A stretch of DNA of 64,000 nucleotides from assembly GCF_900291985.1 (NCBI RefSeq), contig NZ_LT985980.1:3866001-3930000 (forward strand). Reading direction: 5' to 3'. The notes under the pieces were generated by a model. That model was not told where the DNA came from. It ran no database searches and saw only the letters and a list, made by a program, of their open reading frames with translations. The position numbers were made by a program, and so were the translations under genes. The stretch comes from Lysinibacillus timonensis. GTDB lineage: Bacteria; Bacillota; Bacilli; Bacillales_A; Planococcaceae. Positions 9,665-19,152 of this stretch are shown piece by piece (the stretch's first letter is position 1; every line of letters begins with the position of its first letter).

Positions 9665-11746
9665 ATGGAAATGAACCAATACTTAGAGATGTTCATTGAA
9701 GAAAGTAAAGAAAATTTACAAGCTTGTAGTGACAATTTATTAGAATTAGAGAAAAATCCAGAAGATTTAACGATTGTAAATGAAATTTTCCGTTCTGCCC
9801 ATACATTAAAAGGTATGTCTGCCACTATGGGTTATGAAGATCTAGCAGATTTAACTCATAAAATGGAAAACGTACTAGACGCAATTCGCAACCATAAAAT
9901 TATAGTAAACTCTGACATTCTAGATGTTGTATTTGAATCGGTTGATCATCTTGAAGAAATGATTATGGACATTGCTGATGGTGGTGATGGCAAACGGGAT
10001 GTGAAAGAAACAGTTGCTAAGTTAAAAGCTATTGAAAATGGTCAGCCGATTAAAATTAGTAATCCTGTAATTAAAGCAGTGGAAGAAATTGCAGTAACCT
10101 CTATTGCAGTACAAAATGAATCACCGAATTTGCAATATGATGATTATGAAAAGACAGTCATTCAACAGTCTTCAGAGCAAGATTTTAATATCTTTGAGAT
10201 GACAATTATGTTACGTGAAGATTGTTTATTAAAAGCAGCTCGTGTCTTTATGGTATTTGATATTTTAGAGAAAAACGGAGATGTTATCAAGACTGTTCCA
10301 TCGGTGGACCAACTAGAGGAGGAAAACTTCGACCAACAGTTCCAAGTGGCGTATATAACAAAAGATTCAGCTGAAGAGATTCAAAAAAAGGTTATGAAGG
10401 TTTCAGAAGTAGATCAAGTAGTAGTACAAAATCTTTCCAACGATATGTTCATGTCAACTACGCCTGAAGTACTGGAGAATGTGACGCCTATAAACGATGT
10501 CGAAGAACTTGTAGAGCCAGAACAAACAACTGTAGTAGAAAACAGCAGTAAACAAAAACCTACAAACAACAATTCGAAATCACCAGCACATGCATCAAGT
10601 AAAACAATTCGTGTAAGCATTGAGCGATTAGATATTTTAATGAATTTATTTGAAGAACTTGTAATTGATCGAGGACGATTACAATCAATTGCTACAGAAG
10701 TGAATCATTCAGAGTTAAATGAAACGGTTGAGCGAATGAGTCGTACAATGGGTGATTTACAAAACATTGTCCTAACAATGCGAATGGTGCCTGTTGAAAC
10801 GGTATTTAACCGATTCCCTAAAATGGTACGCTCATTATCTCGTGATTTACAAAAGAAAATTAATCTCGAAATTATCGGCGCTGAAACAGAGTTAGATCGA
10901 ACTGTAATTGATGAGATTGGTGATCCATTAGTTCACTTAATTCGCAATTCCCTTGACCATGGTATTGAAAGTCCTGAAGTTCGACGAGCGAAAGGAAAAC
11001 CAGAAGAAGGTACGGTTATTTTACGTGCTTATCATAGTGGTAACTATGTATTTATTGAAATTGAAGATGATGGAGCGGGTATTAATCGTGACAAAGTGCT
11101 TCGTAAAGCAATTGAAAAAGGCATTGTTACTAAAGAGAGTGCTCTTTCTTTATCAGAAAAACAGATTAACGAATTAATACTAGCATCAGGCTTCTCAACC
11201 GCTGAAGTAATCTCTGATATTTCAGGTCGTGGCGTTGGACTGGATGTAGTTAAAGCTACTATTGAGTCTTTAGGAGGAAGTATTTCTATTGAATCAACTC
11301 AAGATGTAGGTTCAATCTTCTCTATTCAATTACCTTTAACTTTATCAATTATTTCTGTCATGTTAGTAGAAATTGAGAAAGAAATGTATGCAATCCCACT
11401 TTCATCAATAATTGAAACATCTATTATTCGTAAATCAGAAATTCTCAATGCACATAATCAAAAAGTAATCGACTTTAGAGGTAAAGTAGTTCCATTAATT
11501 TACTTAGACGAAGTTTTTGATGTACCACGTGACAATGTAATGGATGATGAATATCAATCTGTTGTAATCGTTCGTAAAGGAGAAAAGCTTGCAGCATTAG
11601 TAGTTGATTCATTTATCGGTCAACAAGAAATTGTACTAAAATCTTTAGGCAATTATTTAACGAATATATTTGCGATTTCCGGTGCAACAATCTTAGGTAA
11701 TGGTAAAGTTGCATTAATCGTAGATTGTAATGCTTTAGTCATGTAA
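9665..11746 (+). CDS. cheA: Chemotaxis sensor histidine kinase CheA
   Basis: 693 residues with the complete five-domain order. P1 carries the phosphorylated His46 (FRSAHTLKGMSA); P2 is a CheY/CheB docking region; P3 is the dimerisation helix pair; P4 is the ATPase with N box LVHLIRNSLDHGIE, G boxes DDGAGIN and GRGVGLDVVK; P5 is CheW-like at the C-terminus. CheA passes phosphate to CheY and CheB in response to receptor signals. SD AGGAGAG at 9650-9656 supports ATG 9665. It is followed by cheW, cheC and cheD, as in B. subtilis. Confidence 0.98.
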   Translation: MEMNQYLEMFIEESKENLQACSDNLLELEKNPEDLTIVNEIFRSAHTLKGMSATMGYEDLADLTHKMENVLDAIRNHKIIVNSDILDVVFESVDHLEEMIMDIADGGDGKRDVKETVAKLKAIENGQPIKISNPVIKAVEEIAVTSIAVQNESPNLQYDDYEKTVIQQSSEQDFNIFEMTIMLREDCLLKAARVFMVFDILEKNGDVIKTVPSVDQLEEENFDQQFQVAYITKDSAEEIQKKVMKVSEVDQVVVQNLSNDMFMSTTPEVLENVTPINDVEELVEPEQTTVVENSSKQKPTNNNSKSPAHASSKTIRVSIERLDILMNLFEELVIDRGRLQSIATEVNHSELNETVERMSRTMGDLQNIVLTMRMVPVETVFNRFPKMVRSLSRDLQKKINLEIIGAETELDRTVIDEIGDPLVHLIRNSLDHGIESPEVRRAKGKPEEGTVILRAYHSGNYVFIEIEDDGAGINRDKVLRKAIEKGIVTKESALSLSEKQINELILASGFSTAEVISDISGRGVGLDVVKATIESLGGSISIESTQDVGSIFSIQLPLTLSIISVMLVEIEKEMYAIPLSSIIETSIIRKSEILNAHNQKVIDFRGKVVPLIYLDEVFDVPRDNVMDDEYQSVVIVRKGEKLAALVVDSFIGQQEIVLKSLGNYLTNIFAISGATILGNGKVALIVDCNALVM

Positions 11747-11792
11747 GGTTCGAACGACAGTAACGGAATAAGATTTGAAAGAGGTGTCATAT

Positions 11793-12248
11793 ATGACCAG
11801 TTTAGTTGATCAAGACTATGTAAAGGTAATTGTTTTCCAGTTAGCTGACAAAGAATATGCAATTCCAGTATCAAATGTTCAAGGAATTGAAAAAATGATG
11901 CACATTACTCGTGTGCCCAAAGCAGAAAAGTACGTAAAAGGGGTCATCAATCTACGTGGAGTAGTTACACCGATAATCGATTTACGTGAGCGTTTTGGTT
12001 TACCAACCTCAGAATATATCGATTCAACTAGAATTATTATTGTTACACTTGAAAATATGGAAGTTGGATTTGTAGTGGATTCTGCAAATGATGTAATAGA
12101 TATTCCAATAAATGCGATTGAGCACCAACCAAGCGTAGTAGGAACTGCAGAAGTTGATTTTATTTCTGGTGTGGCTAAAATTGAACAACGTTTACTTATT
12201 TTATTGCATTTAGAAAAAGTGTTAAATCTTGAAAGTAAAATTAGCTAG
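11793..12248 (+). CDS. cheW: Chemotaxis coupling protein CheW
   Basis: 151 residues, a single CheW domain. ATG 11793 is preferred over an upstream in-frame ATG at 11775 because GAAAGAGGTG (11777-11786) lies just before it and MTSLVDQDYVKVIVFQLADK then matches CheW N-termini. Signature parts YAIPVSNVQGIEKM, VKGVINLRGVVTPIIDLRERFG and LILLHLEKVL are intact. CheW links CheA to the receptors in the membrane-bound signalling array. Spacing to cheA is 46 bp and to cheC 28 bp. Confidence 0.96.
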   Translation: MTSLVDQDYVKVIVFQLADKEYAIPVSNVQGIEKMMHITRVPKAEKYVKGVINLRGVVTPIIDLRERFGLPTSEYIDSTRIIIVTLENMEVGFVVDSANDVIDIPINAIEHQPSVVGTAEVDFISGVAKIEQRLLILLHLEKVLNLESKIS

Positions 12249-12276
12249 TTGAATTTTATTAAAGTAGGGTTCAGGT

Positions 12277-12900
12277 ATGAGTAATTTTAATTCTATTCAT
12301 TTAGATGTTCTTAAAGAGATAGGAAATATCGGGGCAGCACATGCTGCAACTGCTTTATCAGATTTACTTGGTAAAAAAATTGATATGCGTGTACCTAAAG
12401 TGGAGATGGCCAGTTTTAACGATATGCTGGATTTTGCAGGTGATCCAGAAAACGTAGTCGTTGGAATTTATCTTCGTGTCGAAGGCGATGTTGAAGGAAG
12501 CATGTTCTTTATATTACCTGTTGAACAAGCTAATCAATTTATAAAAAAATTAATTAATGATGATTGTTTTGATTTTAATCATAAGCCTATTTCTGAACTT
12601 GGCATATCTGCCATGCAGGAGTTAGGAAATATTTTGTCAGGATCATATTTATCTGCTTTATCAGACTTTACTGGTTTGAAAATTTATCCAACAGTTCCTG
12701 GTCTTTGCGTTGATATGTTTGGCGCTATTATAACAATTGGTTTAATTGAAATTTCTCACGTGAGTGACCATGTCATTGTTATTAATACATCCATTTTTGA
12801 AGACGGGGTAGAAGATTCGGAAGAAGTTCGCGGGTCTTTCTTCTTACTTCCTAATCCTGAATCCTTTGAGTCAATTTTCAAAGCATTGGGAGTGGAATAA
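12277..12900 (+). CDS. cheC: CheY-P phosphatase CheC
   Basis: 207 residues. Both pseudosymmetric phosphatase centres are present: [22 protein letters not shown] near the N-terminus and [22 protein letters not shown] in the middle, here each showing the E-x-x-N pair. CheC hydrolyses CheY-P and is stimulated by, and inhibits, CheD, which forms a feedback loop on receptors in Bacillus. The stop overlaps the cheD ATG by one base, matching that partnership. The SD before ATG 12277 is weak (CAGGT). Confidence 0.96.
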   Translation: MSNFNSIHLDVLKEIGNIGAAHAATALSDLLGKKIDMRVPKVEMASFNDMLDFAGDPENVVVGIYLRVEGDVEGSMFFILPVEQANQFIKKLINDDCFDFNHKPISELGISAMQELGNILSGSYLSALSDFTGLKIYPTVPGLCVDMFGAIITIGLIEISHVSDHVIVINTSIFEDGVEDSEEVRGSFFLLPNPESFESIFKALGVE

Positions 12901-13403
12901 TGAAAACATCTTGTTCAACGGAAGTGGTAAAAGTGGGTATTGCCCAAATGGATGTAGTAAAAACGCCTAATACAATTAGGACATCTGGACTCGGTTCATG
13001 TGTTGGAGTTGTTCTTTACGATGAATCGAAAAAGGTTGCTGGATTAGTTCATGTAATGTTGCCGGACTCAAGCTTAGGTAAAACGGCAACCATTAATAAC
13101 GCTAAATTCGCTGACACAGGTATTAAAGGCCTAATTAACCTGCTAAAACAGGAAGGTATACAACCAATACGATTAAAGGCAAAAATTGCTGGTGGTGCAC
13201 AAATGTTTCAATTTACAACGAACAAAGATTCAATGAGAATTGGACCAAGAAATGTTGAGGCAGTAAAGAAAGAACTCGAGAAATTCCACATCCCCGTAGT
13301 TGCAGAGGATACGGGTGGAAATAGTGGGCGAACAATTGAATTCAATCCTGAAACATGTATGTTAAATATTCGAACGGTTAATCAAGGAGTGAGTGAAATA
13401 TGA
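12900..13403 (+). CDS. cheD: Chemoreceptor glutamine deamidase CheD
   Basis: 167 residues. The Cys-His-Thr catalytic set can be seen in [15 protein letters not shown] (Cys), [11 protein letters not shown] (His) and the following [12 protein letters not shown] segment (Thr). The C-terminal [17 protein letters not shown] is conserved. CheD deamidates receptor glutamines and activates CheA through receptors; CheC binds CheD. The final codons overlap the next small gene (ATGA at 13400-13403). Confidence 0.96.
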   Translation: MKTSCSTEVVKVGIAQMDVVKTPNTIRTSGLGSCVGVVLYDESKKVAGLVHVMLPDSSLGKTATINNAKFADTGIKGLINLLKQEGIQPIRLKAKIAGGAQMFQFTTNKDSMRIGPRNVEAVKKELEKFHIPVVAEDTGGNSGRTIEFNPETCMLNIRTVNQGVSEI

Positions 13404-13732
13404 TGATAGGTTCTATGTTACTAAATTTTTGGGCAGCCTTATTTTCATTCACCGTTTATTTCCTTTTAAATTTTCAAAAGCAAACTCCTCCAGTAACCAT
13501 TTTAATTTGGTCGTTTGTTATGGCGATTATTGGATTTGTTGTGATGTTTATTATCCGGTATATAATTGGATACATATTTTACACACCAGAAGAAGATACT
13601 CTTAACATAGATATAGAACTTGCCGGAAATTATAATGAGCAAGCGACAGAGAGAGTAGACGAAGCTTCAAATCTGAGTGAGCAAAATTCTGAGGAAATTG
13701 CTAAAGTTGTAAAAACAATGATGAATAGTTAA
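13400..13732 (+). CDS. Small membrane protein between cheD and sigD, unknown function
   Basis: 110 residues, not recognised by name. ATG 13400 overlaps the cheD stop (ATG 13403 is an alternative), so translation is probably coupled. Two hydrophobic segments (about residues 2-24 and 33-57) suggest a membrane hairpin; the rest is an acidic, Ser/Asn-rich cytoplasmic tail ([23 protein letters not shown]). B. subtilis has no gene here: cheD is followed directly by sigD. Its position in the chemotaxis operon hints at a motility role, but no motif shows one. A strong hairpin follows 3 bp after the stop. Confidence 0.75.
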   Translation: MMIGSMLLNFWAALFSFTVYFLLNFQKQTPPVTILIWSFVMAIIGFVVMFIIRYIIGYIFYTPEEDTLNIDIELAGNYNEQATERVDEASNLSEQNSEEIAKVVKTMMNS

Positions 13733-13735
13733 AGT

Positions 13736-13772
13736 AAAATGTCCATGAAAGGAGTGTTTTCATGGACATTTT
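13736..13772 (+). terminator. Perfect 15-bp hairpin between the chemotaxis genes and sigD
   Basis: Arms 13736-13750 (AAAATGTCCATGAAA) and 13758-13772 (TTTCATGGACATTTT) pair perfectly around a 7-nt loop. The tail is TTTTAAATAATT, only modestly T-rich, so it may be a terminator or an RNA-stabilising stem. It would cut or weaken read-through from cheD into sigD, which has its own promoter-like site downstream. The TGTC...GACA ends and 7-nt loop recall the intergenic arrays described elsewhere in the window. Confidence 0.65.
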
Positions 13773-13881
13773 AAATAATTAATAACTTATGTGGTATTGA
13801 ACTTTATATAATCTCCAATCATTTAGTAGAGTGACATATTATTTTAGTTATATCGAAGCGTGTGTTTTTTTGTGGTTCATT

Positions 13882-13890
13882 TGTTATAAT
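13882..13890 (+). promoter_or_regulatory. Extended -10 promoter candidate for sigD
   Basis: TGTTATAAT gives a perfect TATAAT with the TGn extension, 42 bp before the sigD ATG. No good -35 is seen 16-18 bp upstream (GTGTTT region), as is common for extended -10 promoters. Together with the hairpin at 13736-13772 it suggests that sigD can be transcribed apart from the long operon. The region from 13773 holds nothing else recognisable. Confidence 0.5.
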
Positions 13891-13931
13891 ATTTAAGATA
13901 CTTTTTGTGCGTATATAGAAAGGTGGATTCG

Positions 13932-14699
13932 ATGGTACAACCAACTTACGATGAACAAAAACTGTGGAATAGCTGGATAAATAATCGAGATCCCCAAGCT
14001 GGTGATTTACTTATAAAAAAATACAAATCATTGGTTTCTTACCATGTTCAAAGAATGAGCGCCGGATTACCTAAAAACGTCTCACGTGATGAGCTGATGA
14101 GCTTAGGAATGATGGGACTTTTTGATGCGTTAAATAAATTTGACTTAAATCGCGATCTAAAGTTTGACACATATGCATCCTTCCGTGTTAGAGGAGCAAT
14201 CATAGATGGTTTGAGAAAAGAAGATTGGTTACCTCGCTCAGCACGAGAGAAAGCGAAGAAAATGGAGGCGCAAATTGAAAAACTAGAACAGAAATTAATG
14301 CGCCACGCCACACCAGAAGAGTTAGCAGAGTATATGGAAGTTCCAATTGATGATGTTTACCAAACAGTTCAAGAATATTTCTTTTCGAATGTATTATCTA
14401 TAAATGAACAACAGGATCAGGATGACCAAGAAGGTAAAGAGTTTGTTATTCGCGATGAACAAACGAAAACACCAGAGGAAAGTGCAGTGCACACTGAATT
14501 AATAGATGATCTTGTTCGAAATATACAAAACCTAAGTGAAAAAGAACAGCTTGTACTAAGCCTTTTTTATACAGAAGAAATGACACTTACCGAGATTGGT
14601 GAAGTACTGAATCTTTCGACATCACGAATTTCACAAATCCATTCAAAAGCATTGTTTAAGTTAAGAAAGCTATTGAATTCTGAAATGTTAAACGTGTAA
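13932..14699 (+). CDS. sigD: RNA polymerase sigma factor SigD (FliA/WhiG family)
   Basis: 255 residues. ATG 13932 is chosen because AAAGGTGG (13919-13926) precedes it; an upstream in-frame start at 13905 would lie inside the leader. Region 2 shows LMSLGMMGLFDALNKFD and FDTYASFRVRGAIIDGLRKEDW; region 3 has ARATPEEL-like HATPEELAEYMEVP; region 4 ends with LSEKEQLVLSLFYTEEMTLTEIG and LSTSRISQIHSKAL. It directs late flagellar, chemotaxis and autolysin genes and is normally held by FlgM. It follows the che genes as in B. subtilis. Confidence 0.96.
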   Translation: MVQPTYDEQKLWNSWINNRDPQAGDLLIKKYKSLVSYHVQRMSAGLPKNVSRDELMSLGMMGLFDALNKFDLNRDLKFDTYASFRVRGAIIDGLRKEDWLPRSAREKAKKMEAQIEKLEQKLMRHATPEELAEYMEVPIDDVYQTVQEYFFSNVLSINEQQDQDDQEGKEFVIRDEQTKTPEESAVHTELIDDLVRNIQNLSEKEQLVLSLFYTEEMTLTEIGEVLNLSTSRISQIHSKALFKLRKLLNSEMLNV

Positions 14700-14725
14700 G
14701 AAAGTTTTCAGTAGGAGGTTCACAG

Positions 14726-15037
14726 ATGAGTTTGAAAGCTGTAGAATTACAAATCGCAATTCCAAAAACATTGGATGCGGGAAAAATAGCTGATCAACAT
14801 CAGCAGAACGTCATTCAACAGCAACATTTTGCGAATGAAGCTGTTAAAAAAGAATCAGAACGAAAACAAGTCACTGTTAATGAAACAGGATCTTCAGAAA
14901 AAATTTCTGAAGATAAAAATGGTCAAAATAACAAAAATGGTTCTGATGCTAACCATCATGATAATCAGCAAAAAAGCCAGTCATTACAAGAGGTTGAACA
15001 TCCATATAAAGGACATTTTTTTGATTTCAGTGGATAG
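14726..15037 (+). CDS. Small hydrophilic protein downstream of sigD, unknown function
   Basis: 103 residues with no membrane segment. The first 20 residues (MSLKAVELQIAIPKTLDAGK) look conserved, as does the last segment HPYKGHFFDFSG. Between them lies a low-complexity Lys/Asn/Gln/Glu stretch. From memory, short proteins with this N-terminal pattern occur downstream of sigD in the fla/che operons of other Bacillales, but I know no function. It has a clean SD (AGGAGG at 14713-14718) and is 10 bp from the next gene, so it is very likely real. It is too polar to be FliJ or FlgM, and no HTH is visible. Confidence 0.78.
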   Translation: MSLKAVELQIAIPKTLDAGKIADQHQQNVIQQQHFANEAVKKESERKQVTVNETGSSEKISEDKNGQNNKNGSDANHHDNQQKSQSLQEVEHPYKGHFFDFSG

Positions 15038-15046
15038 GGGAATTAA

Positions 15047-15646
15047 ATGTTAATAATTTTAGTCGTACTATTAATCATCTTACAAATTGTTTGTTTCTAC
15101 GTAATTGCATTATTGAATACAAAGGTTGCAAAATTTAAAGATTTAGAATCACGTCAAGAACGGGTCATACGTGAAATGGAGGATTCCATTAGTCTTTATT
15201 TAGTTGAAATGAAAGAGGAGAATGACCGACTCATACAAGAGCTCACAAAGTTAAATCGCTCAAAAGGCACATCTTATTCAGATAATATCGCGATAAGAAA
15301 TAGCGTTGTAGAGAATACTAATAAAGAATCTAGTAGCGAACAAGTAGTAGTTGAAAAGAAAATTCATGTACCCAAATCGATTGCGCAAAATGCGTATAAC
15401 AAGTATAAAACTAATTCAACAAATGAAGAAAATCATTCAGATTTAGACAATAAGGCAAATGAAGTACATTTAATGAACAAAACAAAAGAGGCATCATTGT
15501 TAAAAAATTTAAATGATGAACAACCTCTGTCATTTGAACAACAAGTTATTCAACTACATAAAACAGGGAAGTCTGTCGAAGAAATAGCCAAAATGACGAA
15601 TAAAGGTAAGACAGAAATTGAATTATTATTAAAGTTCAATGCGTAA
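15047..15646 (+). CDS. swrB: SwrB/YlxL-like membrane-anchored protein
   Basis: 199 residues. One N-terminal transmembrane helix (about 2-22) is followed by a coiled-coil stretch (about 25-70, FKDLESRQERVIREMEDSI) and a long polar linker. A C-terminal helix-turn-helix-like segment reads QQVIQLHKTGKSVEEIAKMT and KGKTEIELLLKF. This order and the position downstream of sigD match B. subtilis YlxL/SwrB, which activates the FliP-dependent export apparatus and swarming. Sequence identity outside the two ends appears low, so the gene name is by synteny plus architecture. Confidence 0.72.
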   Translation: MLIILVVLLIILQIVCFYVIALLNTKVAKFKDLESRQERVIREMEDSISLYLVEMKEENDRLIQELTKLNRSKGTSYSDNIAIRNSVVENTNKESSSEQVVVEKKIHVPKSIAQNAYNKYKTNSTNEENHSDLDNKANEVHLMNKTKEASLLKNLNDEQPLSFEQQVIQLHKTGKSVEEIAKMTNKGKTEIELLLKFNA

Positions 15647-15651
15647 AATTG

Positions 15652-15680
15652 TTGCAGTAGAAAATAGAGTATGATATATT
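15652..15680 (+). promoter_or_regulatory. Promoter candidate for rpsB
   Basis: TTGCAG (15652-15657) and TATATT (15675-15680) are spaced by 17 bp, giving a vegetative sigma-A-type promoter starting the rpsB message about 115 bp before its ATG. It begins right at the end of the flagellar operon. Confidence 0.5.
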
Positions 15681-15800
15681 ATCAATTGGTGTTAATTACA
15701 CACGCATTTTGATGTAGTAAGTGGTGCTTTTAGTCCGAAAGTTGCTTGTTACAAATGAAAAATGCGGAGGAAAAAAACCAAAACATTAGGAGGAAAAATC

Positions 15801-16526
15801 ATGTCAGTAATTTCAATGAAACAATTACTTGAAGCTGGTGTACATTTCGGTCACCAAACTCGCCGTTGGAACCCAAAAATGAAAAAATACATTTTTGTAG
15901 AACGTAACGGTATCTATATTATCGATTTACAAAAAACAGTTAAGAAGTTAGAAGAAGCTTACGACTTCATGCGCCAAGTTGGCCAAGATGGTGGTAAAGT
16001 TCTTTTCGTTGGTACGAAAAAACAAGCTCAAGAAGCGATTGAAGAAGAAGCGATCCGTTCAGGTAACTACTTCATCAACCAACGTTGGTTAGGTGGTACT
16101 TTAACAAACTTCGGTACAATTCAAAAACGTGTTGCACGTATGAAAGAAATCGAAAGAATGGAAGAAGACGGAACTTTTGATGTTCTTCCTAAAAAAGAAG
16201 TTATCCAACTTAAAAAAGAACACGAACGTCTTGTTAAATTCTTAGGCGGTATTCGTGATATGGCAGAAATTCCGGACGTAATGTTCGTTGTTGACCCAAG
16301 AAAAGAGCGTATTGCTGTTGCTGAAGCTCGTAAATTAAATATTCCTATCGTAGGTATTGTTGATACAAACTGTGATCCAGATGAAATCGACTATGTAATC
16401 CCTGCAAACGACGATGCTATCCGCGCTGTTAAATTATTAACTGCTAAAATGGCTGATGCTCTAATTGAGTCTAAACAAGGTGAATCTGAAGCTCCAGCGG
16501 CTGAAGAAGTAGTAGTAGCTGAGTAA
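15801..16526 (+). CDS. rpsB: 30S ribosomal protein S2
   Basis: 241 residues. ATG 15801 is preferred to an upstream in-frame start because TAGGAGG (15787-15793) precedes it and [20 protein letters not shown] is the standard N-terminus. Landmarks are [30 protein letters not shown] and [20 protein letters not shown]2 is the last protein added to the 30S head and binds S1 in many bacteria. It has its own promoter and terminator, so S2 and EF-Ts may be made from partly separate messages. Confidence 0.98.
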   Translation: MSVISMKQLLEAGVHFGHQTRRWNPKMKKYIFVERNGIYIIDLQKTVKKLEEAYDFMRQVGQDGGKVLFVGTKKQAQEAIEEEAIRSGNYFINQRWLGGTLTNFGTIQKRVARMKEIERMEEDGTFDVLPKKEVIQLKKEHERLVKFLGGIRDMAEIPDVMFVVDPRKERIAVAEARKLNIPIVGIVDTNCDPDEIDYVIPANDDAIRAVKLLTAKMADALIESKQGESEAPAAEEVVVAE

Positions 16527-16536
16527 TTCACTATTT

Positions 16537-16573
16537 AAGGTGATAAGTGGATGTTCCCCTTATCACCTTTTTT
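16537..16573 (+). terminator. Rho-independent terminator after rpsB
   Basis: Arms AAGGTGATAAG and CTTATCACCTT form an 11-bp stem around GTGGATGTTCCC-type loop sequence, followed by a run of seven Ts. This is a textbook terminator between rpsB and tsf. Confidence 0.92.
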
Positions 16574-16702
16574 TAAGAAATTTTTAGGCTTTAGAACCGC
16601 TATATAAATTCACTACTATTTCTAATAATCTAAGCGAATTCAAAAGTCTAAATTATTAAATAATATATAAAAACACAGTTTAACCCTGAGGAGGAACCCT
16701 AA

Positions 16703-17590
16703 ATGGCAATTACTGCACAATTAGTAAAAGAACTACGTGAAAAAACTGGCGCAGGTATGATGGACTGCAAAAAAGCACTTGTAGAAACAAATGGAGATAT
16801 CGATGCTGCAATTGACTTCTTACGTGAAAAAGGTTTATCTCAAGCTGCTAAAAAAGCTGACCGTATCGCTGCAGAAGGTACTACTTACATTTTGGCTGAA
16901 GGAAATGAAGCTGTTATCTTAGAAGTTAACGCAGAAACTGACTTCGTAGCGAAAAATGATAAGTTCCAAGTTTTAGTGTCAAGTCTTGCAAAAACATTGT
17001 TAGATTCTAAACCTGAATCTGTAGAAGCTGCTCTAGAATTAGTAAATGCTGAAGGCGTAAAAGTTGCTGACCAAATTTCTGCAGCTGTAGCAACAATTGG
17101 TGAAAAAATTACTTTACGTCGTTTCGAAGTGAAAACTAAAACGGATGCTGATGCTTTCGGTTCTTATTTACACATGGGTGGAAGAATTGGTGTATTAGTA
17201 GTACTTGAAGGTTCAACTAATGAAGAAGCTGCAAAAGATGTTGCTATGCACATTGCTGCAATTAATCCTAAATACGTTTCTCGTGATGAAGTATCACAAG
17301 AAGAGGTTGAACGTGAACGCAAAGTTTTAACTGAACAAGCATTAAACGAAGGTAAACCAGAAAATATCGTTGCAAAAATGGTAGAAGGTCGCCTTGGCAA
17401 ATTCTTCGAAGAAATTTGCTTACTTGATCAAACATTCGTTAAAAACTCTGATCAAAAAGTACGTGACTTCGTTAAATCTGCTGGTGGTAACGTAACTTCA
17501 TTTGTACGCTTCGCTGTTGGTGAAGGTATCGAAAAACGTGAAGATAACTTCGCTGAAGAAGTAATGAACCAAGTTAAAGGTAATAACTAA
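16703..17590 (+). CDS. tsf: Translation elongation factor Ts
   Basis: 295 residues. The N-terminal UBA-like domain reads [20 protein letters not shown]; the core shows the nucleotide-exchange motif [13 protein letters not shown]. The C-terminal domain has [21 protein letters not shown] and [16 protein letters not shown] [14 protein letters not shown]-Ts reloads EF-Tu with GTP. SD GAGGAGG at 16689-16695 fixes the ATG. It follows rpsB as in nearly all bacteria. Confidence 0.98.
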   Translation: MAITAQLVKELREKTGAGMMDCKKALVETNGDIDAAIDFLREKGLSQAAKKADRIAAEGTTYILAEGNEAVILEVNAETDFVAKNDKFQVLVSSLAKTLLDSKPESVEAALELVNAEGVKVADQISAAVATIGEKITLRRFEVKTKTDADAFGSYLHMGGRIGVLVVLEGSTNEEAAKDVAMHIAAINPKYVSRDEVSQEEVERERKVLTEQALNEGKPENIVAKMVEGRLGKFFEEICLLDQTFVKNSDQKVRDFVKSAGGNVTSFVRFAVGEGIEKREDNFAEEVMNQVKGNN

Positions 17591-17623
17591 TAACAAATAA
17601 TAGATGTGTAAAATACACAAATA

Positions 17624-17660
17624 GAAAATAGGGAGCACTTAACCGTGTTCCCTATTTTTC
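17624..17660 (+). terminator. Rho-independent terminator after tsf
   Basis: GAAAATAGGGAGCAC pairs with GTGTTCCCTATTTTTC around a 6-nt loop, giving a long A/T-flanked stem with a T-rich 3' arm. It separates tsf from pyrH; nothing else is seen up to the pyrH SD. Confidence 0.85.
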
Positions 17661-17780
17661 AAGAAAAAATCATACATACGCAATATAATCCTATAAAAAA
17701 TTAGTTCTAATGAAAACTTGTTAATCAAGAAGCGTATGAAGGTTAGTGCCTTTTAAATACATGTGTAACGGAGGTTTACT

Positions 17781-18506
17781 ATGAGTGTGCCACAATACAA
17801 ACGAGTAGTAATAAAAATTAGCGGTGAAGCATTAGCGGGAGAAGCAGGTTTTGGTCTATCTCCGAAAATCATTAAATCAGTCGCAGAAGACATTAAAGGA
17901 GTAGTTGAGTTAGGTGTAGAAGTTGCTGTCGTTGTAGGTGGCGGAAACATTTGGCGTGGCAAAGTCGGAAGTGAAATGGGGATGGATCGAGCATCGGCGG
18001 ATTACATGGGAATGCTTGCAACAGTTATGAATTCGTTAGCATTACAAGATGCTCTTGAAAAATTGGAAATTCAAACACGTGTTCAATCATCCATTGTGAT
18101 GACACAAGTGGCGGAACCATATATTCGTCGAAAAGCAGTGCGTCATTTAGAGAAAAAACGTGTTGTCATATTTGCAGCAGGAACTGGAAATCCATTCTTC
18201 TCGACTGACACTACAGCCGCATTACGTGCAGCTGAAATTGATGCAGATGCGATTTTAATGGCGAAAAATAATGTCGATGGTGTTTATTCAGCGGATCCAA
18301 AAACTGACAAAACAGCCGTTAAATATGATGAACTCACATATTTAGAAGTTATCCAAAAGGGATTACAGGTAATGGATTCAACTGCTTCCACTTTATGTAT
18401 GGACAACGACATCCCATTAATAGTATTCTCTATTATGGATAAAGGTAATATTAAACGTGCCGTTCTTGGTGAAAAAATAGGAACAGTAGTTAGGAGGAAT
18501 TTTTAA
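17781..18506 (+). CDS. pyrH: Uridylate kinase (UMP kinase)
   Basis: 241 residues, amino-acid-kinase fold. Motifs [41 protein letters not shown] and [20 protein letters not shown] are all standard. PyrH phosphorylates UMP to UDP, is activated by GTP and inhibited by UTP, and is essential for pyrimidine nucleotides. SD GGAGGT at 17770-17775. It overlaps frr by one base (TAATG), the conserved pyrH-frr pair. Confidence 0.98.
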   Translation: MSVPQYKRVVIKISGEALAGEAGFGLSPKIIKSVAEDIKGVVELGVEVAVVVGGGNIWRGKVGSEMGMDRASADYMGMLATVMNSLALQDALEKLEIQTRVQSSIVMTQVAEPYIRRKAVRHLEKKRVVIFAAGTGNPFFSTDTTAALRAAEIDADAILMAKNNVDGVYSADPKTDKTAVKYDELTYLEVIQKGLQVMDSTASTLCMDNDIPLIVFSIMDKGNIKRAVLGEKIGTVVRRNF

Positions 18507-19063
18507 TGGCTAAAGAAGTAATTAACCAAGCAAAAGAAAAAATGAACAAATCAATTTCTGCATTTACTCGTGAATTAGCGTCAATCCGTGCTGGCCGTGC
18601 AAGTGCATCATTACTTGATCGTATTACTGTAGATTACTATGGTGCCCCTACACCAGTAAATCAATTAGCAGGGGTAACTGTACCGGAAGCTCGTTTATTA
18701 GTAATAACACCTTATGATAAATCCATCTTAGGTGAAATAGAAAAAGCAATTATGAAATCGGATATTGGGATAACACCTACTAACGATGGTAATATCATTC
18801 GTTTAACAATCCCACAATTAACTGAAGAACGTCGTAAAGATTTAGTGAAAGTCGTTAAGAAAGAAGCTGAAGAAGCGAAAATTGCCATTCGTAATGTTCG
18901 TCGTGACGCGAATGATGATTTAAAGAAACTAGAGAAAAACGGTGAAATTACAGAAGATGGCTTACGTGGATTCAGCGAAGATATTCAAAAATTAACAGAT
19001 GAATTTATCTCTAAAATTGATGATCTTGCGAAAGATAAAGAAAAAGAAATCTTATCAGTATAA
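18506..19063 (+). CDS. frr: Ribosome recycling factor
   Basis: 185 residues. Three-helix-bundle landmarks are [39 protein letters not shown] and [19 protein letters not shown]. With EF-G it splits post-termination ribosomes. ATG overlaps the pyrH stop, and GGAGG at 18493-18497 is the SD. A terminator follows. Confidence 0.98.
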   Translation: MAKEVINQAKEKMNKSISAFTRELASIRAGRASASLLDRITVDYYGAPTPVNQLAGVTVPEARLLVITPYDKSILGEIEKAIMKSDIGITPTNDGNIIRLTIPQLTEERRKDLVKVVKKEAEEAKIAIRNVRRDANDDLKKLEKNGEITEDGLRGFSEDIQKLTDEFISKIDDLAKDKEKEILSV

Positions 19064-19119
19064 CATTTTCTATCTCTATGGTTGAATACCATTTATAAAA
19101 TTTGAACTTTATGTCATTT

Positions 19120-19152
19120 AAGACGTCCTGTCATAAAGGACGTCTTTTTATT
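19120..19152 (+). terminator. Rho-independent terminator after frr
   Basis: AAGACGTCCT and AGGACGTCTT form a perfect 10-bp stem with loop GTCATAA, followed by TTTATT. It ends the pyrH-frr message. Confidence 0.9.

Noticed and set aside
12900..13605. Alternative frame from 13393 overlapping the small membrane gene
   Set aside because: It overlaps both cheD and the better-supported 13400 frame, has no SD of its own, and its composition (Phe, Tyr, Cys-rich) is that of a shadow frame.
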